This document shows, one piece after another, positions 6,357-8,292 of a stretch of DNA of 8,292 nucleotides. The translations under genes and the position numbers were made by a program. The notes under the pieces are model-generated. The model made no database searches and had not been told where the DNA came from. It saw only the letters and a list, made by a program, of their open reading frames with translations. The stretch's first letter is position 1. The number at the start of each line of letters is the position of its first letter. Source of the DNA: Fimbriimonadaceae bacterium (GTDB lineage Bacteria; Armatimonadota; Fimbriimonadia; Fimbriimonadales; Fimbriimonadaceae); contig JAIBBE010000156.1 of the NCBI GenBank assembly GCA_019694835.1, positions 1 to 8,292 of the forward strand. The letters are read 5' to 3'.

Positions 6357-7203
6357 GCGCACCCGCAAGGCGCCGCCAGGTCGAATACGCCTAGGTGCGT
6401 GGCCTGTCAGAGCGCAACGCTTGTGCGCTGATGCGAACCGCAAGGTCGCCGCTCCACTACGAATCCCGGATGCAGCAGAAGGACGCCACGGCGCTGGTGG
6501 CCATGAGCATTCTCTCGGCGCAGTACCCGAGGTACGGCTACCGGCGGATACAAGTTTTTCTTGAACGCCAAGGGCAACAGATGAGTACCGACCGGGTCTG
6601 GCGCCTCTGGCGTAAGGCGGGGTTGCAGGTTCCGAGGCAGCGACCGAGAAAGAGAATTGCGCTATCGCGCCCCCGGCCGCAATCGCCGATTGCAACCGGG
6701 CAGGTATGGGCGTACGACTTCGTATTCGACGCCTGCGCCAACGGACAGCAACTGAAATGCCTGACCGTCGTTGATGAATACACGCGGGAGAGCCTGGCCA
6801 TCGATGTGGCCGGCTCGATCCGTTCAGGGAGAGTGATTGAAGTGCTGTCGCAACTGATCAGTACGCATGGCGCACCGAAGATCCTGCGTTCGGACAACGG
6901 GCCGGAATTTGTATTTCGTGCCCTTCTGCGCTGGGCGGCCAACGAAAATCTCGATATGGCGCTGATCGATCCCGGCAAACCGTGGCAGAACGGTACAGCC
7001 GAGAGTTTCAACGGCAAGTTCCGGGATAAACGTCTGTGATGGAGTGGTTCCGCAACCGGATCGAGGCCAAGGTCGTGATCGAACAATGGCGACAGCATTA
7101 CAATGAAGTCCGGCCGCATTCGAGTTTGGGAAACCAGACGCCGGCGGCATTCAAGAAACAGTGTTTTTCAACCACCCAACCGGAAGCCATTTTCCAGGAA
7201 TGA
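6350..7203 (+). pseudogene. IS3-family transposase OrfB (DDE integrase domain), broken
   Basis: OrfB supplies the catalytic DDE domain of the transposase. The three acidic codons are present: Asp at 6716 (WAYDFVF), Asp at 6893 (RSDNGPEF) and Glu at 7001 (TAESFNGKF), with the usual 35 residues between the second and third. The N-terminal part carries the LSERNACALM and YGYRRI blocks typical of IS407 OrfB. Two lesions are visible. A TAG at 6392-6394 lies just before VRGLSERN and could come from CAG by one change. One base is missing near 7037-7039: after FRDKRL the frame hits TGA, whereas the expected MEWFRNRIEAK...HYNEVRPHSSLGNQTP continues in the next frame from 7039 to a TGA at 7201-7203. 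FRDKRL also departs from the usual FRDECL. Unless suppressed, this gene makes no full transposase. Confidence 0.9.
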
Positions 7204-7220
7204 GTGACCCGCAGAAATCA

Positions 7221-7231
7221 GGCAGGTCACA
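7221..7231 (-). repeat. IS right inverted repeat (IRR)
   Basis: GGCAGGTCACA is the exact reverse complement of the left end at 6025-6035. It lies 17 bases after the last orfB-frame stop, the usual compact layout for an IS3-family element. Confidence 0.85.
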
Positions 7232-7272
7232 TCCACGCAGGCATTCGCGATCCGGCGGTCGGTTGATTGCGA

Positions 7273-7824
7273 TTACGCACGAGAACACAACCCCACTACA
7301 ACCCCCTGCTGGAATGCAGTCAGCTTCATCTCTTCAGCTTTGCATACTGGATACAGTATCTTCGCCATGTGGCAATCAGGATGTCTATGCATGGCAAGCA
7401 GCGCGGGCACAAATCCTGACCGCTCCTTGGGCGTTGAAAGAACAACACACGATGCGCCGCTTCTCAATGCAGCGATCACCGACGACATTGCCTCTTCGGG
7501 TCTCCTAGGTACGGCAAAAAACCAATCCGTTCCGGGAACGTCAAACAAGGGAAGGATCTTGATGTTGTTCGCGCCTACGGTATCGGCCAGTTCTTGGAGT
7601 TCTGCCGAATTCAGGGACTGAACGAATTCACTCGCTGGAAGTACGACCAGGACAGGCTGACGCAGTTTTGCCAGATCGGTCAACACACCAGCGAGTGCAG
7701 ATGTCTTCTGAGCGGGTTCGCCAGCATCAAAAAGGCTGTTTCGAACAACACCAAAATAGACAGTACCCCAATCCTCTGGAAGTCCATACGGAATCCTGCA
7801 TTCTTCAAGTGTGATGTTTTCCAT
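7273..7824 (-). CDS. Unrecognised 183-aa alpha/beta protein, coupled to the helicase-nuclease
   Basis: I do not recognise this protein. It begins MENITLEECRIPYG and reads as alternating hydrophobic strands and helices: candidate strands are TVYFGVV, PVLVVLP, NIKILPLF, WFFAVP, CVVLST and KILYPV. That pattern suggests a soluble Rossmann-like alpha/beta fold. There is no signal peptide, membrane segment or clear P-loop. The ATG at 7824 was preferred over a start at 7932 because the longer frame would run about 100 bases into the end of the upstream gene, and the proline- and glycine-containing start at MENITL looks like a genuine N-terminus. Four bases separate it from the upstream stop and GAGG lies about 12 bases ahead, so translational coupling is likely. 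The stop at 7273 lies only 41 bases from the insertion sequence end; a rearranged C-terminus is possible but not shown. Confidence 0.72.
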   Translation of the reverse strand: MENITLEECRIPYGLPEDWGTVYFGVVRNSLFDAGEPAQKTSALAGVLTDLAKLRQPVLVVLPASEFVQSLNSAELQELADTVGANNIKILPLFDVPGTDWFFAVPRRPEEAMSSVIAALRSGASCVVLSTPKERSGFVPALLAMHRHPDCHMAKILYPVCKAEEMKLTAFQQGVVVGLCSRA

Positions 7825-7828
7825 TTTC

Positions 7829-8292
7829 TCAACTCGCCTCGTGTTCAGTCTGGAGCCCGCCTCCCGCCACCGGCAGGAACAGCCAACTCTCCTGCACCGG
7901 TTTTCCACTGCCTGTACGCACTGCGTCCCCATAAGCAGTCAACTGCGATCCGTGATCCATCACCAGCCGATCCCAAGCATCGGGTGCAAGCGGGCTGGAC
8001 TTGTGGTCGATGAGAATCCAACCTGAATCCGTTTCCAGCAGCAGATCAATACGCCCGTTCTGCACCTGCCCTGACTGCAGAACGCTCTGAACTGCGATCT
8101 CCGCATATGGCCTGGCACCTGGCCAGCGGGTCTTTATCCACTCATGAAGCGCCAGTATTTGCCGGAGTACAGCCGCAGGCGAAAGAAACTCCAGAACACC
8201 AAACCCAGAAAGTAGGCGTGAAATCTCCTGTTCAGTCACTTTCACGCTCCGGTCGGCAAACGACAGAGCGATGCACGCGTGGATTGCCGTTC
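7829..8292 (-). CDS. C-terminal RecB-type PD-(D/E)XK nuclease domain of a UvrD/AddA-like helicase-nuclease (partial)
   Basis: The frame is open to the window edge and ends at a TGA at 7829-7831; about 154 residues are visible. They carry the ordered motifs of the RecB/AddA nuclease family: IH (His codon 8279-8281), YAEIAV (Glu, 8099-8101), GRIDLL (Asp, 8045-8047), LIDHKSS (Asp 8006-8008, Lys 8000-8002) and the QLTAY motif (Gln 7943-7945, Tyr 7931-7933). In this family the Asp, Asp and Lys bind metal and cleave DNA, and His and Gln/Tyr complete the site. Such domains usually end UvrD-superfamily helicases or AddB-like proteins that process DNA ends; the helicase part would lie to the right. 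A GTG at 8243-8245 could be taken as a start, but the conserved IH motif upstream shows the gene begins further out. The next gene follows after four bases. Confidence 0.82.
   Translation of the reverse strand, partial: TAIHACIALSFADRSVKVTEQEISRLLSGFGVLEFLSPAAVLRQILALHEWIKTRWPGARPYAEIAVQSVLQSGQVQNGRIDLLLETDSGWILIDHKSSPLAPDAWDRLVMDHGSQLTAYGDAVRTGSGKPVQESWLFLPVAGGGLQTEHEAS

Larger units (their letters stand above)
6025..7231 (+). mobile_element. IS3-family (IS407-group) insertion sequence, 1207 bp, inactivated
   Basis: The element is bounded by an 11-base perfect inverted repeat that starts TG and ends CA (TGTGACCTGCC at 6025-6035, GGCAGGTCACA at 7221-7231); similarity continues imperfectly for about 27 bases. 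Inside lie orfA and an overlapping orfB in the -1 frame, as in IS3-family elements of the IS407 group, and the size is normal for the group. The group usually makes 4-base target duplications, but the flanks are GCGC on the left and TCCA on the right, so none is visible. orfB carries an amber codon and a frameshift, so this copy should not make active transposase, although its ends look intact and could be recognised in trans by a related active copy. Confidence 0.9.

Noticed and set aside
6156..6695. A 179-codon antisense frame across orfA/orfB of the insertion sequence
   Set aside because: It lies opposite recognisable transposase sequence and has no family resemblance.
7825..7932. A longer start (7932) for the 183-aa minus-strand protein
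   Set aside because: It would add 36 Cys/Arg-rich residues read from the other frame of the helicase-nuclease 3' end; the ATG at 7824 fits coupled translation better.
7594..8013. A 139-codon plus-strand frame opposite the two minus-strand genes
   Set aside because: The minus-strand frames carry clear nuclease motifs and coupled gene spacing; this frame has neither.
1..8292. tRNA, rRNA, CRISPR arrays or riboswitches
   Set aside because: I looked for cloverleaf-like arms, regularly spaced repeats and known leader motifs on both strands and saw none that I could support.

Overview
The window is about 8.3 kb of moderately GC-rich bacterial DNA. It looks like an accessory or defence-type region of a proteobacterium, probably beta or gamma. 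This rests on the IS3/IS407-type insertion sequence, the 'mobile mystery' gene pair and the codon style; the species cannot be read from the sequence.

Layout, left to right. Positions 1-117 hold the C-terminal end of mobile mystery protein A, a helix-turn-helix protein by family knowledge. Four bases later (122-733) comes its partner, the Fic-domain mobile mystery protein B. The spacer at 734-989 carries no gene but has traces of decayed mobile DNA. Positions 990-5882 encode one very large protein (1630 aa). It has an N-terminal GHKL ATPase of the sacsin / NO VEIN type, a long middle region without recognised domains, a flexible linker, and a C-terminal DUF3883 domain with a PD-(D/E)XK-like active site. 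Positions 6025-7231 are an IS3-family (IS407-group) insertion sequence. Its orfA is intact but its orfB is broken by an amber codon and a frameshift, and I find no target-site duplication. Positions 7232-8292 hold two genes on the minus strand: the C-terminal RecB-type nuclease end of a helicase-nuclease that runs off the right edge, and a tightly coupled 183-aa protein I do not recognise.

How the parts fit. The left pair is a known mobile-element-associated regulator/Fic couple. The giant ATPase-nuclease stands alone, with its own upstream spacer and no tightly spaced partner, so it is best read as a single-gene system. An ATP-driven GHKL clamp plus a terminal nuclease resembles a nucleic-acid-targeting defence effector, but that role is inferred. 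The right-hand genes point away from it, towards the insertion sequence, and form a separate minus-strand operon. The missing target-site duplication suggests that the DNA left and right of the element may not originally have been neighbours.

The most promising candidate for an undescribed system is the 1630-aa protein. The helicase-nuclease and its small partner come second.
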